Source: Roridomyces roridus (taxonomy: Eukaryota; Basidiomycota; Agaricomycetes; Agaricales; Mycenaceae). From it: a stretch of 64,000 nucleotides of DNA. The stretch lies in contig JARKIF010000019.1 of NCBI GenBank assembly GCA_029378245.1, forward strand, positions 1,054,001 to 1,118,000. The letters run 5' to 3'. A program made the translations under genes and the position numbers. How positions within the stretch are numbered: position 1 is the stretch's first letter; each line of letters starts with the position of its first letter. Below the pieces are notes generated by a model. The model was not told the origin of the DNA, did no database searches, and saw nothing but the letters and a program-made list of their open reading frames with translations. Shown here in pieces: positions 10,750 to 23,235 of this stretch.

Positions 10750-12460
10750 TTCCAATGGCTAGAGAACTCCGTCTTCGAGCGAGGATGCACACGACAAAGG
10801 GAATAGTCATCCGTAGGGAACGAGACCGAGTACTGCAAAATGAGGTCAGGAGAACCTGATTGGAAGGGAATGGCTATCAAAGAACCTGGGTTTCCGGCAC
10901 CGACCATGCAGACGAGGCACGGACTTCGGATGTGGATGACAGCTCGATACTCTTACCACGAGGAAAGGTTCACAGCGGTGATTTTTTTGTTGGAAATTTG
11001 TCAGAGGCCCCGGGTCTATCCGTTGTGCTCCGCAACCGATGGTCCGTTCAGGTGTCGAATTCAAATAATTGTTGGACGTGTAACTACCCAATGATTTCGA
11101 ATGCTTGCAAGATCACTGAGAGACAAAGAGAGTCAAGATTTTTCTGTTCCTCGAAATATCTCGACCAGGGCCTGGAGGAATTCGCAATCTTACCCGGTTC
11201 CAGGCACCAGTAACTCCGTTGTACTCCGCGTACTTCCTGACTACGAATGCTTCGACTTCGTCGGCGAAGCAACGGGACTCGGATCCTGAGTAGAAAAAGG
11301 AAGGTTGGCTCCGTGATGGCGTTCGCGGAGATCAATACATATAATCATGGGGATCTGCATGCGCGTCATTGGTGGCTGCCGAGCCCGGCTGAAAGACCAG
11401 GCATGTCGGCCCAGGTCGTGATCACGATCGGCACCGGTAGCTCCCGACGGAATTGGCCACATCAACAAGCTCATTCTTGCTTCATTTGGCGTTTGGAGTC
11501 GAATCAAAGTTCGTCACAGCGGCTCGCTCAGCGACAACGACCAGATGACCTGCTTGGCCGAGACTGCTTACCTTTTGCCCGACCCTGCTGCCGGAACACC
11601 CTGGAACGACATCATCTGACCGCATTGTTCTGATTCCCCAGGGTCGCAGGGTCCATGTGGATATGTGCGGCGTTCACACAGTGATGAAGACTGCACGGAG
11701 ATCAGGAGGGATTTGCGCGCTTCTGTAAATTAATGGCCGCCGAAGAACCACCCTATTAATCCGCCCCCTGATCTGTATCGAAGCCCTCTCATCGACGATG
11801 AAGAAAGGAAAGCATGAGCGTAGGAGGCCGAATGTGAGAGCCGCCGACACACCGACGCAGGTCAGCGAGCGCCCCAGGTTGTGGATCATGATCACGCCCA
11901 TGTGCCGCGTCGGCACCGCTAACGAAAGCGATCGCATCAACAATATCACACTCTTGCCGTCTCAATACGGGACTCGTATCAAGGGCTGATCAGGGATATG
12001 TGGTCGAGAGCACTCAGTCTACGCTGCTGGCGCGGAGAGACTTACTGGAGCTTCAGGGTGTTGACATATGTCCGGATGTTGTGATGAGATTCCGAGGGTG
12101 TGGCCGCCTCGTAGGGATCAGAGGATGACTGGGAACCGCCTGCCTCATTCGTTCACTCAGTTTCTCCTGCCAAGCCTCAAGCCACGCAGCACAGAGTAAA
12201 TAAATAGATAAAGGACCGGATGTATGTAAGTACAGCGTAACACCGATACTGTAAGATGGTCAACGAGCTACACAGTGATTACAACAGGGTAGAAGTATAA
12301 TATTAAGAATGGATTGAGGAGGAATTAGGGAGAATTAGAGGAATGCGGGATACTTGTATGGTCCCACATCAAACGATACGTCGAGTCAGCCCATCCAGGG
12401 AGTAGCGTATCTCTAAAATTGCGCGCTAGTTGAAGTTCGTTCATTCAACCTTGATCTGTT
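10750..12460. other. intergenic, no gene recognised
   Basis: No frame with a recognisable motif or splice pattern on either strand. The stretch 12160-12420 is AT-rich and probably holds the 3' flank of the BTB gene. Confidence 0.4.
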
Positions 12461-13665
12461 TTAAAGAACATCAGCGGCGGCAGAAGTCATAACTGAGAGA
12501 CTCACCATCGGCGGGAAGAAATGATCTTGAAGCTTGAACGTCTCCGCACATCGACTCAACGGCTCTTCGCCTCCACTCCCCAAATATGTATCATAACACA
12601 ACCACTGGGGCACCAAATCTGCTATAACGCGTCTCGCCCTCTCCAACCTCGCACCCATCTCAACCGAGCTGGGAAATTCCCGCTCGGCAGCAGCGAGCGC
12701 CTGCTCCCACGATGCACTCACACTGCGCGTGCAGGCGTCGTGTTTCTCCGCCGTGCAGTACACTGTGTATATCGGGAAGGAGGGTGGATTTTGGCGGAGG
12801 TTGGACCAGGAGGAAGAGAGAGACCAGTGGGCAGCCAGCATTCGGACGAGGTGCACGGGAGGGATGCCTGCTGTTGGGAATGGAATGGGGTTGGCAAGGG
12901 TCGCCATGGGGGTAGTCCCCCCGGAGCGCGTTGAGCGCGTGAGGTGGAGGGCGTAAAGACGGGTTAGGAAGACGTGGTCGGATTGCATCTCGGCGGCGTC
13001 GAGGGCAGAGGTGAGAGTCAGCGCTGACTGGGGTTCGGGCTCGGACTCGATGCGTTGTATCCAGTGTTCGGCAAGTTCCGTGCGCAGAGAACTCCATTGT
13101 GGTTTATCGCAGACTTTATATATCGTCGCGATGTGGGTAGTAGAAAGGTGTTTGGAGCGTTTGAAGTGAGATGCGATCAGTAGGAAGGCCCAATTTTGCC
13201 ACGCCTCCATGTCGTATTTGTGCGCAAGACGAGCTACCGCGATGACCTGGGGCAACTCTGACGCCGGAACAGAGGTAATTTGAGTGGCAATCACGCTTGG
13301 GTGTATTGAGACACGGAATCAATGTAAAGGGGCATGCTCACGACGCATAGATGTATTTGAAAAGTGAACGAAAGTCGTCGGCTGAATCGTCGTGAAGGAC
13401 GATGGGAAGATCATCTGATTGTCCTTCCACTGTGGTGTCCCCGACTGGAAGTGCGAACAAGGAAGCAAAGACGGGTGAATTGCTGACGAGATGGTGCGTG
13501 TGTATCTGGGTAACCGATCATGTGGAAATTGTATAGCGAAGGTCCGGCAAGACACACCTTGAAAAGAGTTTGTTGGACGCGAAGAATGCAGTCGCCAGAG
13601 GGATGGTAGAAAGTCGCGTCCCGCTCAACGGGAAGAAAGTGTTGAGAATCGGTGGGCGCTTGCAT
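12461..13665 (-). CDS. BTB/POZ domain protein
   Basis: Encodes an agaricomycete-type BTB/POZ protein of about 340 residues. The N-terminal BTB domain runs over three exons. DATFYHPSGDCILRVQQTLFKV is followed by an exon carrying HHLVSNSPVFASLF and DLPIVLHDDSADDFRSLFKYIY, and the main exon (from about 13290) begins with LPQVIAVARLAHKYDMEAW. The C-terminal half is helical and ends MTSAAADVL. BTB domains mediate dimerisation and often link substrates to cullin-3 ligases; these large fungal families are mostly uncharacterised. Start chosen at the first ATG preceding the domain. Introns lie near 13295-13335 and 13500-13555. No other domain seen. Confidence 0.75.
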
Positions 13666-13666
13666 G

Positions 13667-15270
13667 GGAGTGGAAAGAAGGAAGGAGCGAGCGAGCTGAA
13701 GAAAACGACGGTCTAGAACTACTAGTACCCTTGGCTTTGCATTGAGTCCAGCGAGCGCCGAGCCCGAGACGGTGGCCGTTGATCTCCGGATAGCGCACTT
13801 GTCAGCGTCGCTTGCGTTGGAGGCGGATCTCAGCGGACCTCAGTGATGCCCGGTCTGAAACAGGGACGGAGGAAGGTGTGGGTGTACACCGTCGAGGGAC
13901 CGAAACGCCCAACAGGTTGATACGTACACGGTCGTTGATGCGGGTTCATGCAGATGAATGGAGAGTGCCAAGGGAGTCTGCTCTTGGTCTGCTGGGTGTC
14001 CCGTAGAGCGAAGCGTCGATTGTCGGCATGGAGAACACGGAGTTCGCGAAACCGGGCATGCTGATTCTGCCCGTGAGCAAAGCGAGTGACATGAAACGGC
14101 TCAAGAAGGTGGGGCGGGCGGGAGAACGTCGCAGGACATGGAAGGAGATGACAATGATTAGTGATGGGAGCTGTCAATCAATTGCCCTCCTCTGCCATCA
14201 TCCGCGCCGATTCAAATCACCGAACGTCTTACTCCTCCTCCCGACGTTGATGACTCCACGACTCACGGCTGGCTCACGGCGGAGCGTCTCTAATCCCGGA
14301 CTCTGCTGTGGCACAAAGCGGCTAAGACTCGGCGTATGGATGGGGACCCTGCTCTCATGATCAGGCCTACTAGGCGCAGCATTCTCCGCCTCAATCCGCT
14401 TCAACCCAGCATCAACTCCGACCCACTACTCCGTACAATTGTGGAGCCAGGACTCGGGGCCACGATATCCGCTGGCAACGTCGATTGATGCTGATCGCAC
14501 AAGCATCACACCTTTGCAGAAGCGGGCCTCGGCCTCGGCGGGCGTCTTCCCTTCCAGGACCTCAAACGTTTCCGGTACCACCCATGTTTCCGCTTTACCC
14601 GACTTCGGCCGAGATGTATTCTATTTCAAACTCCTATCCCGTCCGTTTCCGGTGCACCGTGAGCTTTTGAACCATGGATGATGGCCACCTTCATTGCTCA
14701 CTAAATCAAGGCTGATCTCGAGTGCGTTGTTCCGCGGCATATCAGATTCTCCGCTTCGACATTCGTATCAGCGTACGGTTCCATTGAATATCAGCTACCT
14801 AGTTGCGTGAACCAGGGTGGTGAAATTCATCGTCACCGCCGACCTCAGTGAAACGAAAAGACACATCCCGCGAGCAACGCGGAAACGGCGACGCGTGTAG
14901 CCGGATGGTATGGGTACTGACCTCTGACGAGATCATGGTGTACTTGGATGCATCGGGCACCAGTCGATCACGAAATCACTTGACTAGTGACGTAAGTAAG
15001 CTCCTTTGCTTCCTCCACTCCCTGCAATTGGCACCGGCGTCCCTACTCTGTCTTGGACTCGATTTTTTTGTGCTATGTCGAGCGGCTTGGCTGGCTCACG
15101 ATAGTAGTTTGGAACCCACACATGCGGGGACGACGCCGCCCGAGGCACGGCGTCTGGGCTAACTTCGCCGGAACTCGCATGGAATGGTTGTCACGGCCCA
15201 ACGGCGTATCATTCCTGTTTTCAAATCTAGAATCTTCGCATTCCCACTGGCGCACACAGTAACTGGAATC
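13667..15270. other. intergenic; faint trace of a lost N-terminal domain at its right end
   Basis: No gene recognised from 13.7 to about 15.1 kb. From about 15160 the sequence weakly resembles the exon-intron boundary upstream of the matching region in the paralogue at 46.6 kb (a shared AATGG..CC block and the intron end ACACAG at 15255-15260). This suggests the 5' third of the adjacent reductase gene has decayed here. Confidence 0.35.
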
Positions 15271-18200
15271 TGCATTAAAGATACATCCACCCGTTGGTTT
15301 GGGCCGCTCATGGATTACCGAATTTCCGTGCGTCGTCGAGTCCTTTATTTAAGCGGTTCCTTCATTCTCAGCTCTTCCCAGACCTCTCCGGTGTGATGTC
15401 GTTGTTCTGGGCGGTTCGTACAATGCCTATCTCGCCTCTTGCTGACAACGACATCTGCTCAGGCTACGCTCGGCTTGATCGTCGCTGTAATGCCCCCGAC
15501 GTCGCCCCCTGTGATACCCACTCCGTCCAGAGTTTTTGATGACGCTGTGGCGACAGAGTCGGACTTGCTTTTCTGTGTCCCATCCTTCTTAGAAGTGCTG
15601 CTCCTTTGTTTTAGATCGATTTTCCTTGTCTAATAACTGACACGATTGTAGAGTTGGGCTCGCGACCCAGTACGTCGTCCTTTCTTGAAGAGATTTAGAA
15701 GCATCGTGAGTAGCCTGGATCATGCACACGCATAGCAGAGCACTGACTGCCCACGTACTTAGATCTTTGCTGGTGGACCCTTGCAACGTAGGTCTGTACT
15801 CAGCAGGCAAACTTTGCTCAACTTATCCAGCTGCTATTGGAGACGAGCTCACCGCAAGTGGGATCAACCTCGCACACGCATACGGCATGTTAGTCCGCCG
15901 TCGACAATCCATCTGTTTACCGACTTACCCGTTGCTGAACAGGACCGAAACTGGCGGCGTGAATGTATTCTTACCCAGTACGTTTGAAGCCATGGCCGAC
16001 ATATTCTAATTTCTGACGATATAATCCTACCTCAGACAAAGCCCCAGAGGATGGATGGAACTACTTCCACGTAATTTGTCCTCATCCTCGTCCCTCGTCG
16101 AGTGCTAAATACACATCCCTCCCAGTTCTCCCCACACGCAGACCCTGTGTTCATCCCGGTAGAGGGTTTACCCCTTGTACACCGCTTGATCGTGAAGGTA
16201 CCTCGGAGGCTTCACCTGAAATTCTCCACCACTTATCACACGACCCTAGAAATGTGCAACGCATCACCCGGCTGTACTAAATACCTTCGTCGACGGTGTC
16301 CCGGCTTTGGACACCAACGACCTCCTCGTGCGCCACCCCACGAATGAGAAGTTGTGGAAGGTCTATGGGCGTCAAGGTAGGAAATCATCAGGCTTCTTCT
16401 CATTCTGATCGACGGTCCATTGTAGATGATCAAATCATGCACTCCACCGGGGAGAAGGTTCGTTTCTGTTCGCAGAATCTCGGCAATTCGGACTGAAAAG
16501 ATCTCTCTTACGCAGACCAACCCAGCACCCCTGGGTGAGTGAAATGTATACGAATCATGTCGACGTTTCTGAGAGACAACGTCTGCCAGAGGCCATCATA
16601 CTCAAAGATGCGAGGATCAAGCACGCCATTATGTTCGGTCGCGGTCGTTTCCATGCCGGCGAGACATTCTCATCTCTATGCGCTGCGCTAAGCTGACTCG
16701 GTTTGTCGCAGGCGTACTCGTATTCCAGGCTGATGCGACGGTCATGGATTCAGATGCTGTAGCCGACTTTCGGCGACAACTTTGGTTCGTTCGTCACTCG
16801 GAAGGGTTGTAGCTGGCTGATGTGCAACTCAGGCCGACCGTGCAGAAGGCGAACGACCACGCACCCAGTCATTCCAGAATCTTCAAAGAGGTGAGTTGCT
16901 TGTTGCTTCCGCGAGGTATTCATTCTCAATCGCGGACTCAGATGATATTACTAAGGGATCCATCAAAGCCGGTCCCGCTCACGGCCAAAGGGACTCCCAT
17001 TCGAGCGAAAACGCTGCAGTTATATGAAGCTGAGATCGAGAGCATATATGCCGCCTCGGAACAATCCGCACAGACGCATCTGAATGTCCCTAGGATATTT
17101 GATCTTTCGTCGAGCACCGAGTTCGTGAGACTCGTGGTTGGTGGAGTTGTGAAAATAGTTCCGGCTGACGATGAGGACCTATTCCAACGTGGATGTGATA
17201 GGCAAGTCCCGATCCTCTTGACAAGGACTCCTCTGACATATTTGACCAGTCTACAAGCGACGTGGATCCGGAATTCCCCGCTCCACGGCCTCGCAACGTT
17301 AAAAGCTGTGGACATCAACGTTATCTCTCATGAATTCGTCTATTCGCACCCCACGATTCGACGACTCGCAGAGTACATCACTGCCCTGGCATCCGGTTCG
17401 TCCTCAGCACCCGATCAATCTTGCAGTACGTCCGACATGGAGGCCATGGCCATGAAATATACACAAGACTTCCCCCAGCCCGTCGCTGCGGCGGCTCACG
17501 CGTCACTCACCGGGGAAGCTATCCTCGTTACAGGCACCACCGGCGCGCTCGGTAGTCACATCCTCGCTCACCTGTTGAGCTTGCCCGAAGTCTCCGTGGT
17601 GTATGCGCTCAATCGTGCCGGGACAAATCTCGAGGTACGGCAGCGCGGCGCCTTCGAGATGTATGGGTTGGATGTAGAGCTGCTGAGATCGGCGAAATTG
17701 TGCCTGCTTGAAGGAAACCCTGCCGACACGACCGACTTTGGCCTGACATTGGATACTTTCAATGAACTGAAGGAACGGGTTACTTGTATCATTCACAACG
17801 GTGTGTTTTTCGTCATACCAACTCCAGACGAATGCTGACGGAGCTTTGAAAAAGCTTGGCAGGTGGACTTTAATTTGACTTTGTCCTCTCTCGAGCCGTG
17901 CATTGCTGGGACCCGGAATCTAGTGGACTTCGCATTGACCAGTCCGCACACCGTGCCACCGCGGCTCCTCCTTGTCAGCAGTTTCGGTGTTTTCAGAAGT
18001 GCGCGTAACGACCCGAGTTAATTCTGCTGGATTGAGCTCATGAGTCATCGGTTTCAGATTGGCCAGATTCATCCAACGCCCCAGAGGAAAGCATCCTCGA
18101 CCCAAAGGTCGCTGTTGGTTCCGGATACGCTGAATCGAAATGGGTTGCCGAACAAGTACTGGAAGCCGCCGCCCGCTGTAGAAGCGATTTTGAGCCGATC

Positions 18201-18750
18201 GTTGTGCGCCTAGGGCAACTTTCGGGTGCGGCTAACGGTGCATGGAAGAGAAGCGAGTGGTTTCCCACCTTGCTCAAGTTGAGTCAAGATATGGGCCGTT
18301 TGCCGAGCGTTTCTGGGGTGAGTGTTTCCCAGACGCCGACTGGAGACTGAATTCCCGCTCAACGCTTTGCAGCACATCTCATGGGTCCCTGTGAACGCAG
18401 CCGGCAAGGTGATCGCAGAGATGCGACGCAGCCAAGGACGGCATCTTCACCTAACGAATCCGCACCCCACCCCATTTTCGGAGATGATAACCTGGGTAGC
18501 GGGTGCCATGCAAGTCCCTGTCGTCTCTTACGCGGAGTGGCTGGACACGCTCGAGGCTCTGTCTAAAAACGGCCGCAGTATTCCGTTATTGCCATTCTTC
18601 CTCAGCAACGTCAAGTCATCGTCGTCGGAGGCGGAGGCGTTTTTGGGTGCGCGCGTCTCCAATGAGAAAGCGATGGGTTTCATGAAGTGTGTCAAACCTC
18701 TAGAGGGCAGAGACGCTGCACAATGGGTGGCTTATTTGCGCGGTGTATGA
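15271..18750 (+). pseudogene. adenylate-forming reductase (A-T-R), N-terminally decayed copy
   Basis: Paralogue of the intact gene at 43.1-47.5 kb. Recognisable exons include LVWAAHGLPNF (15294 on), VAVMPPTSPPVIPTPSRVFDDA, WARDPVRRPFLKRF, INLAHAYG then TETGGVNVFLP, and DPVFIPVEGLPLVHRL; these are parts of an adenylation domain. Then come the carrier-protein motif GCDSLQATWIR with its phosphopantetheine serine, and a thioester-reductase domain with VTGTTGALGSHILAHLL and the SDR motif GYAESKW, ending in WVAYLRGV. The first ~300 residues, including the substrate-loop motifs, have no intact counterpart, and an in-frame TAA lies just upstream of the first exon (about 15270). Exons downstream look open and well spliced, so decay of the 5' part may be recent or an alternative start may exist. 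One intron uses a GC donor (17202-17249). Confidence 0.65.
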
Positions 18751-18881
18751 ACATGTACTTCCTTCTACCCAGCATTTGTTGCGAAAGGAGGTTCAATCTT
18801 ACTCGGCATGCTTCTTCGCTTGCGAATAAATGGGCGCGATTAGTACTTGGCCTCCTCCTCTTTCCAACGCCCGCCAGCCCA

Positions 18882-19747
18882 ATGGTCTTGAAACTGTACG
18901 GCACGCCAGAGGCTGTTGGGACGACGCTCGCTGTCGCCATGACCCTCGCTGAAAAGCAGATACCGTTCAAACTCGTGCCCGTCGACCTGCAGGTGGATGC
19001 CCACAAGACCCCCGAGTTTCTCGCCTTGCAGCCTTGGGGACAGGTTCCCGTAATCGTACGCCGCGAATTCAGGCCGTTTCGAGCCCACCGTTGACCCGTT
19101 GTCAGGATGAAGACGGCTTCATTCTGTTCGAAAGCCGCGCCATATGTCGCTACCTGGCGCAAAAGTACGAGTCTCAGGGGACACCTTTGATGCCGGCAGT
19201 CGACGACGTCGAGGGAAGAGCGCTCTTTGAGCAAGCGGCCGCGGTTGAGATCTCTCACTTTCATCTGCATGCCTGGACGATTTATTTCGAGGGCATGGGG
19301 AAAGCGTGCGTCGTCGGGCTGGAGCTCGGGTTCAGTCCCACTGAATCGCTTTTTCTAGTCGAAAGGGACTTGAAAAAGATCAAGCAGTATGGGAGCGCGC
19401 TGTCGAAGAGCTGAGTCGAAAGCTAGACGTATACGAGGAGATCCTGGGGAAGCAGAAATACCTGGCCGGGGATGTCCGTCATCTTTTGTCCCTGTCTCTA
19501 CGCGAATCTCTCAGGTCCTACAGGAGTTCAGCCTGGTGGATATCTTTCACATTTCGTTCGGCGCGCTGCTCCGCCCTGCTGGCTGCGATCTCATGAAGAC
19601 CAAGGGTCCGAATATTGCCCGGTACGTGACTAGGCTGTCTCGGATAACAAAACTAACATCTCTGGTAGATGGTGGAAGGATATTACCTCCCGACCTTCCC
19701 TAAAGAATCTGCGCCTCGGACGTCCCATTATTAGCACTGCGCTTTGA
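18882..19747 (+). CDS. glutathione S-transferase, phi-like
   Basis: A cytosolic GST of about 225 residues that conjugates glutathione to electrophiles. The N-terminal thioredoxin fold starts MVLKLYGTPEAVGTT and continues to PWGQVPVI (cis-proline). After an intron comes DEDGFILFESRAICRYLAQKY, whose E-S-R-A-I motif binds the glutathione gamma-glutamyl group. The helical C-terminal domain includes AAAVEISHFHLHAWTIYFE, KKIKQYWERAVEELSRKLDVYEEIL (across an intron), FSLVDIFHISFGALL and, after a final intron, WWKDITSRPS. It ends LGRPIISTAL. The start follows the A-T-R pseudogene by only 132 bases in the same direction. A detoxification role in an old gene cluster is possible but not shown. Confidence 0.82.
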
Positions 19748-19749
19748 AG

Positions 19750-20654
19750 TTTGATGACTCGGAGATAATGCAATCCTAGCCCATATTGTTCGATTAAAAG
19801 AGATGGAAGGATTCGTATGTAAGGGCTCGAAGAGAGCTTGGAGCCATCCAGAAACGAGAGTCGAGGCTGGCGAGCCTCAAGCCGCAAGCGTCAGAGGATA
19901 CCAAGCGGGGTCGGGACATTTGCTTAATGCATGCGAGGTTCGGCCTCCACAAGTCTTGCGTTGAATACTGAGATTGGGAGCGTGAAGAGGTGGGACCCAA
20001 TCGACGTGAGACGAAAGAAAGAAAGACAAAAGGCTGACCAATGCATCTGCCCACATCAGATCCGAAAATTCCTGCCGATGATGGAGTACGAGTTCGCACA
20101 CTCTTGATCTTGGTCGTTGACTGCGAATCCTTGACTCCTAGGGTGCCCATCTTTGAATTCTAGAGCTCGTCTGGCGCGGCAATGGGCCTCCCCGAGTTTC
20201 AAATTTCTCGGAGTTGTATGTGATACAACAGGGTACAGCGTGAAGGAGGTTCTCACATTCAGTACAGGCTCACGGCGCCCGCCCAGACTTCGAAAGAAGT
20301 GCGTTAGGGTGAGCAGGGCAGATCACTGCCAAAAATTCAATTGCACTCGCTGAGGTCCGGGGCATCTTGCAGTGCCGAAGACGTCTCCGAATCCAAGATC
20401 CGATGTTTTCATATGGGATATTCAATCTTATCATCGCCTTTACCCTTCTTCCGAGACAGACATTCTTCCTTCACGACAGCCCCGAGTAACTTTGGTGGAG
20501 ATGCCAGGGTTTGTTCCTGGGCTTGACTTTTGTTCCTGTACCAACACGAATGGGTGTCCGCCCTCCACGGTAAAAAAATTGCCTAAATACATCCAATGCA
20601 CGCAAGTTATCCAACAGCTTCACTTGCATTCTAACTCCACAACTCAAGCTAACA
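19750..20654. other. intergenic
   Basis: No gene recognised. The last ~80 bases are the probable promoter and leader of the following gene. Confidence 0.4.
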
Positions 20655-21487
20655 ATGGCAGATCCATGGCCACAAGTCGGCATCGAGACCTACAAAGACA
20701 TTTCCCTCACCGCGCTGGCTGAAGTGTCTATCTATTACAGAGACTTCGCCGAGACTTTGCGAGAGGTCCCCGACGAACGTGGTCTGACCGACCTGTTCAT
20801 TCTCAAGCTAGCGCACAAGCACGCCAGATTTTATGGGGTGCGTCGACTTGCAATCACATTTACATTCACTGATATCTCAACACCTTTAGACGAGAACGAC
20901 CGGTCGCGTGGAAGGCCGGGAGGGACACGACTATATCTTCCAGTGCACCATCAAGCGGCCCACCAACGGTCAAGTCGAGCGAGTCAGAATGTACATCCAA
21001 GCGAAAACCTTCAAGCCGGACAACAACGGGATTTTGGTGGCTGATTTCACCTACCGGTACCTTCCTCCTAGAAATGTTTGACTTGGGTTCTGACCTCTGA
21101 TCACTAGTAATAAACAGGGTGTCCTGCAGATGAATTTACTGCAGCAGACGGTCGCACAGGAGAGAATCAATGTGCGTTTCTTTGTTTTTGCCCTGCCTTC
21201 GTTGATCCTCCCGCCGTCGCAGGACCCCACTATCCGCTTCTTCGCGGGGTGCGTCCAAGTTGTTCCTCGAGAGGATCCCATCCTCATCCTCATCTCACAG
21301 ATACCTCATCTACTGCACCGAGCATGAATTCAACCTCTTCGTCCCCGTCGACGACGTAATTGCCGCGTACACCATCTTGCCAAATAACCCAGGGCCCGGC
21401 GTGGTGGCCAATAGAGCTCTGAGCCAGCTATTCGTGCAGGATAAACTCAAGTACCCGATCTTTGATTTGCTGCAGGATGCGATGTGA
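20655..21487 (+). CDS. hypothetical protein, about 213 residues
   Basis: Five exons give a continuous frame with canonical GT-AG introns near 20838-20888, 21057-21107, 21172-21222 and 21250-21301. The protein starts MADPWPQVGIETYKDISL and ends YPIFDLLQDAM. It has an acidic, helix-prone N-terminal part (YYRDFAETLREVPDERGLTD), a middle segment with alternating hydrophobic residues (YIFQCTIKRPTNGQVERVRM), and a C-terminal stretch with FNLFVPVDDVIAAYTILP. There is no signal peptide, membrane helix or cysteine cluster. The consistent splice pattern argues for a real gene. I do not recognise the family, and no function is proposed. Confidence 0.6.
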
Positions 21488-21741
21488 ATGTCTGTGTGTA
21501 CGAGAGTGGGTCACGAAAGGAGTTTTTGTTTGATTTCAGTGTGTATGTGGTTGAATATCTATCAAACCTTTTGGAATTACGAGCCCGGTCGTAGTACAAT
21601 GAATGGCACATGAGTAAATATGTAATAGATCTAAAGACGGAAAGGTGAACGTGTTGCTTTCCCCCTTGATTTCACAACAGTCGATCATGTGTGGCGAGGA
21701 AGAAGAAAAAAACGATAAACAGCGGACTCGCCACGAGTTAC
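21488..21741. other. intergenic with a minus-strand T-run
   Basis: 3' flank of the hypothetical gene. Read on the minus strand, a run of seven T lies just beyond the tRNA-like 3' end at 21742, near 21706-21712, and could act as a Pol III terminator. Confidence 0.35.
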
Positions 21742-21765
21742 AACCCAGCCTCGAATCGAACGAGG
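21742..21765 (-). repeat. tRNA-like element, 3' half
   Basis: The minus strand has a T-arm CCTCG-TTCGATT-CGAGG followed by the acceptor-like CTGGGTT, identical in layout to the 26-30 kb family. The 5' half is not clear. Confidence 0.5.
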
Positions 21766-22048
21766 ATTGTCCGCTCAGCACGAGACGCGGGAATAGTCAC
21801 ATTGGTTCAGATAGCCATGATTGACTGACTGTACATGAGTATTATGTGTATGTATTAGATTCCTCGGCAGTCTCAGTGGCCTCAAGAATCCGGATTCGCG
21901 GTACAGTCGAAATTGACCGGTCGTGGGCATGTGGTTGAATTTCATTGCCAACTTAAATATCTCAAATCAGATCGGCTAGGCGTCGTCGCCATAATGACTT
22001 GTAGATTGTATGTTGCAAAAGAAGAAAAAGAAAAGGAGAAGCTGCCAT

Positions 22049-22072
22049 AGCTCAGCCTCGAGTCGAACGAGG
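22049..22072 (-). repeat. tRNA-like element, 3' half
   Basis: Minus-strand T-arm CCTCG-TTCGACT-CGAGG followed by CTGAGCT, then a pyrimidine-rich T-run tract (complement of 22018-22036). Partial, diverged copy of the family. Confidence 0.45.
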
Positions 22073-22323
22073 ATTGTCCGTGGCTCGAGCTCAAAGGACA
22101 CAATGGAGCACATGCCCATACTGGATTGTGTTCAAGTTGGCTTATAGATTCGAGGTGCCTATGTGAGCAGATGAATCTAGACTCCTCGACGATACAACTC
22201 TTCAAGTTCCTTACAAAGGCAAACGCAGGACTCGGGGCAGAATCAAAATTCAAGGCCCCGGTCGTCATAAATGATAGCTCGGGCTGCTTGGGCAAAAGGA
22301 ACATCTACACTTTCCTTGGAATT

Positions 22324-22344
22324 TTGGGCCTCGAATCGAACGAG
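22324..22344 (-). repeat. tRNA-like element, T-arm remnant
   Basis: Minus-strand CTCG-TTCGATT-CGAGG followed by CCCAAA. A short remnant, third in a row on this strand within 600 bases. Confidence 0.4.
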
Positions 22345-23235
22345 CAACCTTTCGTCGACACCTTCGTTGAGTTCGAGCCGAAACAAGCCAACCCGCCACT
22401 AGCAAGGTCGGTTAGAAGGGTATATTATCTCAACGAAGCCAAGCAGAAATCGGACCCACCGAGCCTGTGAATATGAGCCCGGCCGCCGAGCTCCAAGCTC
22501 CCAACGTATTGCCTCCGTATCTAATCTTCTTTAGCAGTGGAGTTCCGAGTCCACCCCGCACCCGATCTGGTTTAGTTACAAGCCCGAGTCTGCGCAGCAC
22601 TGATAAATCTAAACCGCCATTTTAAGCTGAACTTCTTAGCTCTCCTTGCCCGCGCCGTCGCCGTGCCCCGCCCGAGTCCCGAACTCCCGACGCCACCCTA
22701 ATTTCCGAATCTGAATGGCGTCATGGCTGCGCCGGGGCCACAAAACCGCATGGGCTCTGGAATTGAAATAATTGAATCGGAGTAGCCCATGGCCACCAAA
22801 CCAAAGGAGTTGGCTCCGAAACGCGGACACGGAATCGGACTCGGGGCCGGGAGGACGGAGACGGGGACGGAGATAGACGGACGTCGTTTAACCATTAGGT
22901 GCCTGAGCGTGGATCCCGGATCAACCTGATGCGCCCGCCAAAGAAGTTGATCCGTCGGAGAAAGCACTACCCGCCGTCCTCCCGCTCCCGCCCGCTCTCC
23001 CAGTCAATACGCTTACTTTTTCAAGTACTATCCTATGCGCACGTACATACATTCTTCATTCTTCATTCAATTTCCCCCACTCCGTCCGTCCATCCGAGCG
23101 AGCAGTATTAACGAATAAGATTAAATGAAAATCCGCCGCCCGCTCCGCTCAATATGTAAGCAAGACGAAAGAGTAAGTATGTATCTCGAACACGCAAGGT
23201 CAGGGGGTCATGACCAGCGTCTGCACCGTCTCCGT
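22345..23235. other. intergenic
   Basis: No gene recognised. The 3' flank of the permease gene begins at the right end. Confidence 0.4.
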
